The translations under genes were made by a program, and so were the position numbers. Below, in pieces: positions 38,683 to 46,853 of a DNA stretch of 64,000 bases. Position 1 is the stretch's first letter; each line of letters starts with the position of its first letter. This stretch comes from Alphaproteobacteria bacterium (lineage in GTDB: Bacteria > Myxococcota_A > UBA796 > GCA-2862545), in contig JACKEO010000010.1 in NCBI GenBank assembly GCA_020632955.1, forward strand, positions 1-64,000, in the 5' to 3' direction. The notes under the pieces were generated by a model that was not told the DNA's origin, searched no databases, and saw nothing but the letters and a program-made list of their open reading frames with translations.

Positions 38683-41106
38683 CTAGCGCATGCCCAGGGT
38701 CTGCGTGGCGGCGGCCTCCACCGCGTCGATCACCATGGCGGGCGTGATGACCTCGGGCAGCAGGATGGCGTCGTCGAGGCCGGTGGGCGGGATCACCAGG
38801 TACATCGGCACGCCGGATCGACCCCAGCGATGCAGCCAGTCGCTGATGCGCGGGTCGGGACGCGTCCAGTCCCCCTGCAGCGACACCACGTCGTGGCGAC
38901 CCAGCGCCTCCCGCACGGAGGCCGACTCGAGCACGGTGCGCTCGTTCACCTTGCAGCTCACGCACCAGTCGGCGGTGAAGTCCACGAACACCACCCGGCC
39001 CCGCAGCGCATCCACCCGCTCCTGCGAGAAGGGCTGCCAGGGGATGGCGTCGGCGTAGTCGAGCTCGGTGAGGAGCGCGCCGTCGTCGCAGACCGGGCTG
39101 TCGTCGAGGGTGAGGTCGACGAACTGCATCCAGCCGCCCCCCAGCAGCACGAGCGCGGCACCCAGGGCCAGCAGCTGGCGTCGCGGCTCCTCGGCCACGC
39201 CGCCGAAGTGGCCCTGCACCCACGCCGCCGCGCCCGCCACGGTGAGGAAGGCGAGGAAGCCCGCGAGGCGGTCGAGGCCCACCTGCGCCCCGAGCACGCT
39301 CACCAGCCACACGGTGGTGCCCACCAGGGTGAAGCCGAGCACCTGCTTGAGCGTCTCCATCCACGCGCCGGGCCGCGGCAGCAGCCGGAAGGCGGCGGGC
39401 ACGTAGGCCACGAGCAGGAAGGGCGACGCGAGGCCCAGCCCCACGGCGCTGAAGATGGCCACGAGCACCGGCGTGGGGGCCTGGAAGGCGAAGGCCGTGG
39501 CCGCCCCGAGGAAGGGCGCGGAGCAGGGCGTGGCCACCAGCGTCGCGAACACGCCGGTGAAGAAGTACCCGCGGGTGCCCTCCTTCGACGACAGCTCGTG
39601 CGCCTCGCCGGTGCCGAAGGCGGGCACCTCGAACACGCCGAAGAGCGACAGGCCGAAGAGGAAGACCACCGTGGCGAGGCCCGCCACGTAGGGCGGGTAC
39701 TGGAACTGGAAGCCCCAGTCCACCACCATCCCCAGCACCGAGCGGGCCCCCCACACCGCCGCGGCGAGCGCCCAGAAGCTGACGAGGATGCCGGCCGTGT
39801 ACGCGAGGCCGGACCGCCGCTTGTCGGCATCGGGGATGTCGGCCTGATCCACCAGGCCGTAGAGCTTGAGCGTGAGCACCGGCAGCACGCACGGCATCAC
39901 GTTGAGGATGAGACCGCCCACGAAGGCCGCGAGCAGGTTCATCGCGAGCACCGACCACGACCAGTCGAGGGGCGGGGGCGGCTGGGTGAGGTGCGCGGCG
40001 CCGGCGGCCGTGGCCGGCGCGGGCACGACGTCCTGGTGTGGCGGGTCCTCGATCGGCCTCGACGCCGCCATCGCGGGCGCCGCCTGGGCACACGCACCGT
40101 CCTGGCGCACCAGGGCCTCCTGCCCGGGCGTGCCCCAGGGCACCTCGCCCACCACCTCGGTCCAGGCGGACCGCCCGTCGAGCTCGAGGTGGAGCAGCGC
40201 CCCCACCGGGTCCACCGGCTGCGGGTCGAGCGCGAAGCTCGTGCCACGGAGCGCCAGCCGGACGGTGCCGTCGGCGACGGCGACGTCCATGCCGCCCGCG
40301 TGGGTGGCGTCGGCGAAGAACCAGGCCTCGCCGACGATGGGCGCCACGTCGATCGCCGTGAGGTGGGCGCCGAGCGTGTGGCCCTCGTCGGCCCGCAGCT
40401 CCACCACGCTGTGCAGGCCCTCCCCGGGGACCACGGGGGCGCGACAGTGCACCACCTCGGCGCGCAGCCCCGCGAGGTCGGCGAGCGGGGACGGGAGGCG
40501 CGCCGCCCACGCGTCGAAGAGGGGTGCCGCGGGGCCGACCTGAGGCGCCGTGCCCACGTCGAGCTGCGTGCGGAGGGTGGCGCTGCCGGGGATGCAGGAG
40601 GTCTTGCAGACCAGCCAGCTGACCTCGGCCTCCACCGGGTAGGTGCCCGGCGCCAGATCGGCGGGCAGCGTGACCGGGAGGGTGTGGAGCACCTGGTCGT
40701 CGTAGCCGTAGCTCACCAGGTCGGGGCTCCCGTCCTCCACGGGCTGCACGAACCGCTCGGGCACGGGCCAGCGCCGCTCGCCCACCACCGCGCCGTCGGG
40801 CAGGGTGAGCGTGATCTGCGTGGCCTGGCCCACGTCGCCGGGGAAGCGCCAGTAGGTGTGCCAGTGCGGGTCCTGGAGGAGCTGGACGCCCACGCGGACC
40901 GTGCCGCCCGCGACCGCCACGGCGTGGTCCAGCAGGAGCCGCGCCTCCACGGGGTGGGGGTCGTCGCCCATGCTCGGTGGGCGCACACGCGCACCTTCCG
41001 GGACCGCACCCTCCGGCACCACGGGGTACGCCGAGGTCGTTCCCGGCGAGGCCCACGCCACGGAAGCGGCGAAGAGGAGCGCGGCGGCGGCGGTGCTGCG
41101 AGACAT
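38683..41106 (-). CDS. dsbD: Thiol:disulfide interchange protein, DsbD/ScsB family
   Basis: An 807-residue protein that carries electrons across the inner membrane. It has a signal peptide (MSRSTAAAALLFAASVAWA), an N-terminal periplasmic domain with a Cys pair in WLVCKTSCIPG, about eight membrane segments with VMPCVLPVL and ATPCSAPFLG (the transmembrane Cys pair), and a C-terminal thioredoxin domain with DFTADWCVSCKVNE. All three Cys pairs are present. The longer N-terminal domain resembles ScsB more than E. coli DsbD. It would feed reductant to DsbC-type isomerases or cytochrome maturation. Confidence 0.93.
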   Translation of the reverse strand: MSRSTAAAALLFAASVAWASPGTTSAYPVVPEGAVPEGARVRPPSMGDDPHPVEARLLLDHAVAVAGGTVRVGVQLLQDPHWHTYWRFPGDVGQATQITLTLPDGAVVGERRWPVPERFVQPVEDGSPDLVSYGYDDQVLHTLPVTLPADLAPGTYPVEAEVSWLVCKTSCIPGSATLRTQLDVGTAPQVGPAAPLFDAWAARLPSPLADLAGLRAEVVHCRAPVVPGEGLHSVVELRADEGHTLGAHLTAIDVAPIVGEAWFFADATHAGGMDVAVADGTVRLALRGTSFALDPQPVDPVGALLHLELDGRSAWTEVVGEVPWGTPGQEALVRQDGACAQAAPAMAASRPIEDPPHQDVVPAPATAAGAAHLTQPPPPLDWSWSVLAMNLLAAFVGGLILNVMPCVLPVLTLKLYGLVDQADIPDADKRRSGLAYTAGILVSFWALAAAVWGARSVLGMVVDWGFQFQYPPYVAGLATVVFLFGLSLFGVFEVPAFGTGEAHELSSKEGTRGYFFTGVFATLVATPCSAPFLGAATAFAFQAPTPVLVAIFSAVGLGLASPFLLVAYVPAAFRLLPRPGAWMETLKQVLGFTLVGTTVWLVSVLGAQVGLDRLAGFLAFLTVAGAAAWVQGHFGGVAEEPRRQLLALGAALVLLGGGWMQFVDLTLDDSPVCDDGALLTELDYADAIPWQPFSQERVDALRGRVVFVDFTADWCVSCKVNERTVLESASVREALGRHDVVSLQGDWTRPDPRISDWLHRWGRSGVPMYLVIPPTGLDDAILLPEVITPAMVIDAVEAAATQTLGMR

Positions 41107-41186
41107 CTTGCACTCCGGCGGAGGCGACACGGCGGGCCCTGGCACCCTCCATGCTTATCCGCACCTGCCTGCCACCGGAGGTCACG

Positions 41187-41645
41187 ATGTCCGTCTTCCA
41201 CACCATCCTCGTCCCGCTCGACGGGAGCGCCCTGTCCGATCGCGTCCTCGACGCCGCCCTGGCCACCGCCGCGTGGTCCGGCGCGTCCCTGGTGCTCCTC
41301 CACGTGGAGCACGAGCCGGCGAGCCTGGCACCCGTGGCCTCCGACCTCGACCTGAACGTGATCGAGCGGCGCATCGACGACCTGCTCGCCGCGGCGCACG
41401 AGCGCAGCGGCATCCCCACGCCCCCGCGCGACCGCATCCGCGCCGAGGTGCGGGCCGGCAACGTGGTCGACGCCATCGAGGCCGCCGTCGCCGAGGTGCA
41501 CGCCGATCTCGTGGTGATGGGCACCCACGGCCGCGACGGCCTGGTCGACAACCTCCTGGGCTCCACCACCGAGCGCGCCCTGCGGCGCGTGCCCGCCTCG
41601 GTCTTCGTCGTGCGCCCCGAGGGCTGGCCCTTCCTGCGCGAGTGA
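41187..41645 (+). CDS. Universal stress protein (UspA family)
   Basis: A 152-residue single-domain UspA protein: TILVPLDGSALSDRVLDAA at the N-terminus and GTHGRDGLVDNLLGSTTERAL, which is the ATP-binding GxxG-x9-GS/T motif. It probably binds ATP as a dimer in the cytoplasm. ATG after GGAGGT. Divergent from dsbD with an 80-base gap. Confidence 0.93.
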   Translation: MSVFHTILVPLDGSALSDRVLDAALATAAWSGASLVLLHVEHEPASLAPVASDLDLNVIERRIDDLLAAAHERSGIPTPPRDRIRAEVRAGNVVDAIEAAVAEVHADLVVMGTHGRDGLVDNLLGSTTERALRRVPASVFVVRPEGWPFLRE

Positions 41646-41654
41646 CGGGCGCGG

Positions 41655-42776
41655 TCAGCGCACGTGCGGGTTGCGGTGGACGACGCCGGCCTGTGCCGAC
41701 GTGACCTGCCGCTGCGCCACGAAGGCCGTGCAGCGCGACTCCCCGGTGGCGCACAGGGGGGTGGGGAACATCAGGTTCCCGCCCAGCGCGCCCACGCACG
41801 CCTCGAAGGTGCTGCACTCCGCCGTGTCGTCCAGCGCGTCCCACGTGCTCACCCGCCCCCCCACCGGGAGCTCGGCCGGGTGGAAGAGCCCCAGGTAGTG
41901 CCCCACCTCGTGCGCGATGGTCTCGGCGAAGAGGTCGAGCTCCTGGTCGCGCCCCGCGCCCGCGAAGGCGAGATCGGCACCGGCGGCCTCGAGGGCGCTG
42001 ATGGTGACCACCGAGCGATCCGAGGGGACGAGCGGTCCGGGGATGCCGCCCGACGCCCCGAAGATGCCCACCCCGTCGTCGATCTCCTCGAGCACGAGCA
42101 CCAGCAGCGTGCGCAGCGGGACGTCGGCGGTGACCTGCCGGTAGACCTGCGGGTCGGCGAAGCCGGGACTGCCCAGCACGTCGGTGCCTTCCCACACGTC
42201 GAAGTCCACGTCCAGATCCACGCCCAGCGGCGCGTAGATCTCGTCCTTCCAGCGCCGCACGGCCTCGTCCACGCCGTCGGCGAGTCCGGGATCGTCCGCC
42301 ACGCTGCGGGCCAGCCGCACGCGCACGGCGAGGGCTCCCGACTGCAGGTCCACGTCGCGCTTGATGGCCAGGTGCACTCCCATGGGCTGGGGCGCATCCG
42401 GCACGGCCTCCATCGACCACCGGCCCGGGTCGAGGGGCCGATCGGCAGCCCCGATGGGCCACACCAGCGTGTTCGTGGCAGCGCTGAAGACCGCGTTCGT
42501 CCTGTTGCGGTCGGCGTCCCACCAGTCGCGGGCCACGAGCAGGTCGGCCTCGCCGGGCGCATCCAGGTGCGAGACGAAGACCAGGTCCTCGTCGGCCACC
42601 GAGAAGGTCGCCGCGAAGCTCGTCTCGCCCTCCTCGACGTCGAAGGCCAGCTCGACGATGCCGTCGGGCGTCATCCAGCCTGCGTTCTCGAGGGTGCGCA
42701 GCCCGTCGGTCTCGCCACCGACCCAGGGCGCACACGCGCCGAGGCCCAGCAGCACCGACAGGACGGAACCGCGCAC
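41655..42776 (-). CDS. Metzincin-type zinc metalloprotease lipoprotein
   Basis: The 373-residue product begins MRGSVLSVLLGLGACAPW (lipobox Cys15). The zinc site is HEVGHYLGLFH at 289-299, the full HExxHxxGxxH of metzincins, and NLMFPTP downstream may supply the Met-turn; the pattern is closest to pappalysin-like (M43) or related secreted proteases. The GTG start overlaps the stop of the preceding gene (TAGTG), with no ribosome binding site of its own, so translation is probably coupled. A GTG 18 bases upstream is an alternative start. Confidence 0.75.
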   Translation of the reverse strand: MRGSVLSVLLGLGACAPWVGGETDGLRTLENAGWMTPDGIVELAFDVEEGETSFAATFSVADEDLVFVSHLDAPGEADLLVARDWWDADRNRTNAVFSAATNTLVWPIGAADRPLDPGRWSMEAVPDAPQPMGVHLAIKRDVDLQSGALAVRVRLARSVADDPGLADGVDEAVRRWKDEIYAPLGVDLDVDFDVWEGTDVLGSPGFADPQVYRQVTADVPLRTLLVLVLEEIDDGVGIFGASGGIPGPLVPSDRSVVTISALEAAGADLAFAGAGRDQELDLFAETIAHEVGHYLGLFHPAELPVGGRVSTWDALDDTAECSTFEACVGALGGNLMFPTPLCATGESRCTAFVAQRQVTSAQAGVVHRNPHVR

Positions 42777-43873
42777 TAGAGGGTGGCGGTCCACGCCGCC
42801 ACCACGGCCTCGTCCTCGCAGGCCGACGCCACCTTCTTCTGGCTGCGATCGGTGGCCCCCACCTCCACGCTGCGGGCCAGCAGCCGGCAGGAGGCACCCC
42901 GGTCGACCGCGAGCGTGGACTTCGCGAGCTTCGCGGCGTCGGCGGCGCGGCCCGCGGCGAGGAGGGCGGCGTAGCCCTTCGCCACGTCGTCGAGCCCGCC
43001 GGGCATCTTCCGCCAGGCGGCGAGCCACGCCACCGGATCGCCCACCACGCGCCCCGCGTCGGCCCACGCGCCCTGCTCCACCAGCAGGTAGAAGACGTTG
43101 GGGGCCTGACGCTCGAGGAGCTCGGCCATGTCCTTGTCGCCGGCGTGCTCCCGGTACCAGGCCACGGTGACCTCGTCCTGCAGCAGCACGCGGTTCAGCA
43201 CCACCCACTCGTCGAGCGCGGTGCCGTCGGTGTCCTTGGCCGTGGTGAGCTGATCGCGCATGCCCACGAGCCACTCCCGGGCCGGCGGGTGGGTCTGCGC
43301 GAGCACGCCCATGTCGTGCGCCACGCGGGACAGGCGCACCTCCCGCTGCTCCGGCGCCTCCTCGGGGATGCGCTCCCACAGGTCGAGGAGCACCGACAGC
43401 GCCGCGTTCTCGCGGTGGGCGCAGTGGTGCACCTGCACCAGCGCGAGCATCCGCCCGATGTCGAGGCCCCCCCCCGCCTTCTCCATGTCCTCCTCGAGGA
43501 GGTCGGCGCGCGTGCCGCCGCCGTCCACCGCGGCCAGCCAGCGCGAGAAGGTGGGCCCGTCCATGCAGCCGCAGATGCGGTCGAGCTCCTTGCCGTCGCG
43601 GTAGGCCACGCGGGCCATGGCCGGGCGGAAGCCGTCGCCGAGCACCGCCTCCACGTGGCTGGCGGTGCGCGCCGGCTTGACCAGCGTGGTGGCGTGGGCG
43701 CCGAGCCAGGCCTGCACGGCGGCCTCGTCCCACACGGCGGGGGCCGGACAGGCGTCGTCGGTGGACAGCTCGATCACCACGAGCCCGGGCGCCACCTTGG
43801 CCTCCTCCACCGGCAGATCCGTGAACCCCGCGCCGAGGAGGACGAGGGACAGGAGCGGCAACAGGCGATGCAT
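42776..43873 (-). CDS. Exported protein with thioredoxin-like N-terminal region, unknown
   Basis: A 365-residue product with signal MHRLLPLLSLVLLGAG. Residues about 30-115 have thioredoxin-fold character (VVIELSTDDACPAPAVWD ... FRPAMARVAYRDGKELDRICG ... FSRWLAAVDGG) but lack CxxC, so no redox activity is expected. The rest (120-365) is helical. It overlaps the metzincin lipoprotein gene by one base and probably forms an operon with it. ATG 4 bases after GGAGG. The leader resembles those of several lipoproteins in this window but has no lipobox Cys. Confidence 0.6.
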   Translation of the reverse strand: MHRLLPLLSLVLLGAGFTDLPVEEAKVAPGLVVIELSTDDACPAPAVWDEAAVQAWLGAHATTLVKPARTASHVEAVLGDGFRPAMARVAYRDGKELDRICGCMDGPTFSRWLAAVDGGGTRADLLEEDMEKAGGGLDIGRMLALVQVHHCAHRENAALSVLLDLWERIPEEAPEQREVRLSRVAHDMGVLAQTHPPAREWLVGMRDQLTTAKDTDGTALDEWVVLNRVLLQDEVTVAWYREHAGDKDMAELLERQAPNVFYLLVEQGAWADAGRVVGDPVAWLAAWRKMPGGLDDVAKGYAALLAAGRAADAAKLAKSTLAVDRGASCRLLARSVEVGATDRSQKKVASACEDEAVVAAWTATL

Positions 43874-43953
43874 CGGACCTCCGCGGGCGACCTGACCCCC
43901 CACGCGGCGTCGCCCGTCCATCCGCGGCCGACCGGAGGGTCCCCGGAAGCCAG

Positions 43954-44631
43954 CTAGCCGAGCCGGAGCCGCCTGCCGAGCACGGCCCCGGTGAAGGAGG
44001 CGCGCAGGTAGAAGCCGCGCGGCACGTCCCGCACCCACGCGCCCTCCTCGCCGAGCACCCAGGCGTGGTCGTCGGCCCGGGCCGCCTTCGGCCGCACCTG
44101 CAGCGCCTCGCCGTGGTGCGCGGACAGGTGCCAGAGCTCGCCGGTGACGACCAGCTCGGCCACCCCCTCCCAGTCCCGGCGCAGCACCGCCTCCTCCTCC
44201 GCGTCCGGCGACCAGAGCAGCGGCGTGCCCACCAGGCGCGCGCCGGGATCCCCGTCCCCGAGCACCGGCACCCAGAGCACCCGCGACAGCTTGGCGCGCA
44301 CCCAGCTCTCGGCCCAGGAGGGCTCGAGCGTGCCGTCCAGGGGCAGCGTGCACACGTAGGTGCTCTGGGTGGGCCGACCCCGCGCGTCCACCGGCAGGGA
44401 CTTGAGCTCCACCCCGAGGTGCGGGAAGTCGGGCTGGGCCCGCGAGGCGGCCGTCGCGCCGAGTGCGAGCTCCAGCAGCTGGCCGATCCAGCCCTTGTCG
44501 CGCCGGAGGTCCGCCGGGACGCGCACCCCGTGACGACCCGCCACCCACGCCAGCTCCCGCCCGGCGAGGCCCCGCGCCCGCGCGAGCAGCTCGTCGAGAT
44601 CGGCGGGTGGACCGGGGGGGCGCTCGACCAT
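43954..44631 (-). CDS. mutH: DNA mismatch repair endonuclease MutH
   Basis: A 225-residue match to MutH over its whole length (E. coli MutH is 229). Seen: LRRDKGWIGQLLELALGA with Glu54, DFPHLGVELKS with catalytic Asp68, Glu75 and Lys77 (Asp70, Glu77, Lys79 in E. coli), VGTPLLWSP, LQVRPKAA and LPRGFYL-type VPRGFYLRASFTGAVL. MutH nicks the unmethylated strand at hemimethylated GATC after MutS/MutL find a mismatch. It is mainly known from gamma-proteobacteria, so its presence here implies Dam methylation and possibly gene transfer. No mutS, mutL or dam is in the window. Confidence 0.95.
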   Translation of the reverse strand: MVERPPGPPADLDELLARARGLAGRELAWVAGRHGVRVPADLRRDKGWIGQLLELALGATAASRAQPDFPHLGVELKSLPVDARGRPTQSTYVCTLPLDGTLEPSWAESWVRAKLSRVLWVPVLGDGDPGARLVGTPLLWSPDAEEEAVLRRDWEGVAELVVTGELWHLSAHHGEALQVRPKAARADDHAWVLGEEGAWVRDVPRGFYLRASFTGAVLGRRLRLG

Positions 44632-44720
44632 CGCCCGCAGCCTACCTCGGGGGACCCGGGACGGCGGGGGTGGACCACCGGGCCCTCCGTCGGGTACGAA
44701 CGCCCATCCCCGGAGCGCCC

Positions 44721-45458
44721 GTGCACCGCGTCCTCCCCCTCCTGATCCTCGCCACCGCCTGCGGCGGCTTCGACACGGCCTCGGTCAAGGCCACCGTCGA
44801 CGACACCGACGGCGAGACCGACACGGCCGCCGACAGCGCCGACTCCGGCGGCGGCAACGCCGGCGGGAACAACGGTGGCAATGCCGGCGGGAACAACGGC
44901 GGCAACGCCGGCGGGAACAACGGCACCAACGGCGGGGTCACCGGCACCGAGCCCATGATCGTGGAGGTCATGGATGGCGCCAGCAGCGAGCTGCGCTTCG
45001 TCGAGCTCTACAACCCCGTCGACGCCGCCTTCGACGTGGGCGGCTACCGTCTCGACGTCATCCCCAACGGCGTGGGCGCGAACGTGGCCACCACCGTGCT
45101 GCCCAACAACACCACCATCCCGCGCCGCGGAACGATCGTGGTCTGCTTCAAGCCCGCCGCCTCGAACTTCAGCAGCCGCTTCGGCAAGCCCTGCGACGTG
45201 GAGTCGGGCGAGCTCTGCAACGACGACGGCACGAACAGCTGCGGCGACGGCGACGACGCCTACCTCCTCAAGGACCCCAACAAGCGCGTGGTCGACCGCT
45301 TCGGCGACAACACCGCCGACGGCAGCGGCACCGACTGGGAGTACACGGGCGGCTCGGCCAAGCGGAAGTCGGGCATCGACGCCGGCGAGATCCGCTTCGT
45401 GCTCGGCAGCTGGGACTTCGTGGACGGCGGGTCGGCCAAGCCCTTCGACCGCGACTGA
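44721..45458 (+). CDS. Lipoprotein with Gly/Asn repeats and lamin-tail-like domain
   Basis: The 245-residue product starts with GTG (MHRVLPLLILATAC, lipobox Cys14). An Asp/Thr/Ser tether (about 19-44) leads into three copies of GNAGGNNG (45-68). The C-terminal domain (about 75-245) has MIVEVMDGASSELRFVELYNP and FDVGGYRLDVIPNG, the pattern of a lamin-tail (LTD) immunoglobulin-like fold common in secreted bacterial proteins. A TACGAA lies 20 bases ahead of the start. Probably a surface-displayed binding protein (inference). Confidence 0.7.
   Translation: MHRVLPLLILATACGGFDTASVKATVDDTDGETDTAADSADSGGGNAGGNNGGNAGGNNGGNAGGNNGTNGGVTGTEPMIVEVMDGASSELRFVELYNPVDAAFDVGGYRLDVIPNGVGANVATTVLPNNTTIPRRGTIVVCFKPAASNFSSRFGKPCDVESGELCNDDGTNSCGDGDDAYLLKDPNKRVVDRFGDNTADGSGTDWEYTGGSAKRKSGIDAGEIRFVLGSWDFVDGGSAKPFDRD
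44853..44924 (+). repeat. Three tandem 24-base repeats coding GNAGGNNG
   Basis: Units 44853-44876, 44877-44900 and 44901-44924 are nearly identical, differing only at wobble positions, and keep the reading frame of the lipoprotein. They code a flexible Gly/Asn spacer between the lipid anchor and the folded domain; copy number may vary by slippage. Confidence 0.85.
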
Positions 45459-45462
45459 GCGC

Positions 45463-46836
45463 ATGAGCCGTCCCGGCCTCCTGCTGCTGCTCGCGGCCTG
45501 CCTGGCAGCGCCCGCGGCGTGGGCTGCCGACCCTGCCGCCGAGGCCCTCGCCGCCGAGGCCCTCGCCGCCGGCGCGAAGGCCCAGCGCGCAGGCCACCCC
45601 GAGGAGGCCCTCGGCCACTACGTCCGCTGCCTCGAGCTCGATCCCGCGCGGGTGGCCTGCTGGTGGGAGAAGGGCTGGTCGCTGTGGTCCCAGGGTGACT
45701 GGCCCCAGGTGGTGACCGCCTGGGAGCAGGTGGAGCGCCTGCAGCCCGACCACCCCGAGCTGGGCGCCTGGCTCCCCGAGGCCCGCGCCCACGCTGCGCA
45801 GCTCGCCCGCCTCGAGGCCGAGGTGGCCGCCGCCCCCGCCACCACCCGCGCGCCCGTGCCCGCCGGCGCCACGCTGCGGCTGCGCGCCGTCGGCGACGTG
45901 ATGATGGGCGCGGACTACCCCGAGCCCACGCTGCCCCCCGACGACGGCGCCACCCTCCTCGCCGCGGTCACCCCGCTCCTGCAGGACGCCGACCTCACCT
46001 TCGTCAACCTCGAGGGTCCCCTCTGCGACGGCGGCACCACGCGCAAGTGCCGCCCCGACAGCGAGGTCTGCTACGCCTTCCGCACCCCCACCCGCTACGG
46101 GCGCCACCTGCAGGCCGCGGGCGTGGACCTGGCGAGCACCGCGAACAACCACGCGGGCGACTTCGGCCAGACCTGCCGGGAGCAGACGGAGGCCACGCTC
46201 GACGCCCTGGGCATCGCGTGGTCGGGCCCCCCGGGCACGATCGGCACGGCCACGGCGGGCCCCTTCCGCGTGGCCCTCGTGGCCTTCCACACCAGCCGCT
46301 CCTCCAACTACGTGAACGACCACGCGCAGGCCGCCGAGCTGGTGGCCGCGGCCCAGGCCACGCACGATCTCGTCGTGGTCAGCTTCCACGGGGGCGCCGA
46401 GGGGTCCGGCGCCCTGCACGTGCCCGACGAGATGGAGCTCTTCCACGAGGAGGAGCGCGGCCACCTGCGCGCCTTCGCGCGCGCCGTGGTGGCCGCGGGG
46501 GCCGACGTGGTGATCGGCCACGGCCCCCACGTGCCGCGCGGCATGGAGATCGTGGACGGTCACCTCGTGGCCTACAGCCTCGGCAACTTCGCCACCTACG
46601 GCCGCTTCAACCTCTCGGGCCACCTGGGCACCTCCCTGGTGCTCGAGGTGGTGCTCGACGACGCCGGCAGGCTGGTGCAGGGTCGCATCCTGCCGGTGCG
46701 ACAGCGCGGCCGAGGCGTACCGGAGCCCGACGAGGAGGGCCGCGCCATCGCGCTCGTCCGCTCCCTGTCGCAGGAGGACTTCCCCACCACGGCGCCGGTG
46801 ATCGCCGCCGACGGGAGCTTCGTGCCGCGGCCGTGA
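45463..46836 (+). CDS. CapA/PgsA-type metallophosphoesterase-like protein with N-terminal TPR
   Basis: A 457-residue exported protein (signal MSRPGLLLLLAACLAAPAAWA, cleavage after AWA). A short TPR unit (about 27-110, RAGHPEEALGHYVRCLELDPARVACW) precedes a CapA domain: RAVGDVMMG, FVNLEGPLCD, ASTANNHAGDFG, VVVSFHGGAEG, VIGHGPHVPRGMEI and YSLGNFATYG. These match the poly-gamma-glutamate synthesis protein CapA/PgsA family with its calcineurin-like metal ligands. Role may be capsule or envelope related. Its ATG is 4 bases after the lipoprotein stop, so they are probably coexpressed. Confidence 0.85.
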   Translation: MSRPGLLLLLAACLAAPAAWAADPAAEALAAEALAAGAKAQRAGHPEEALGHYVRCLELDPARVACWWEKGWSLWSQGDWPQVVTAWEQVERLQPDHPELGAWLPEARAHAAQLARLEAEVAAAPATTRAPVPAGATLRLRAVGDVMMGADYPEPTLPPDDGATLLAAVTPLLQDADLTFVNLEGPLCDGGTTRKCRPDSEVCYAFRTPTRYGRHLQAAGVDLASTANNHAGDFGQTCREQTEATLDALGIAWSGPPGTIGTATAGPFRVALVAFHTSRSSNYVNDHAQAAELVAAAQATHDLVVVSFHGGAEGSGALHVPDEMELFHEEERGHLRAFARAVVAAGADVVIGHGPHVPRGMEIVDGHLVAYSLGNFATYGRFNLSGHLGTSLVLEVVLDDAGRLVQGRILPVRQRGRGVPEPDEEGRAIALVRSLSQEDFPTTAPVIAADGSFVPRP

Positions 46837-46853
46837 CCGCGCGGAGAACGCGG

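Noticed and set aside
44853..44924. Tandem repeats considered as a CRISPR array
   Set aside because: The 24-base units are contiguous without spacers, in frame, and code a Gly/Asn linker.
41655..45464. A 1269-codon minus-strand frame ending in the metzincin lipoprotein
   Set aside because: Only the last 373 codons show protein-like composition and a lipoprotein signal; upstream it is antisense or out of frame to mutH and the exported protein gene.
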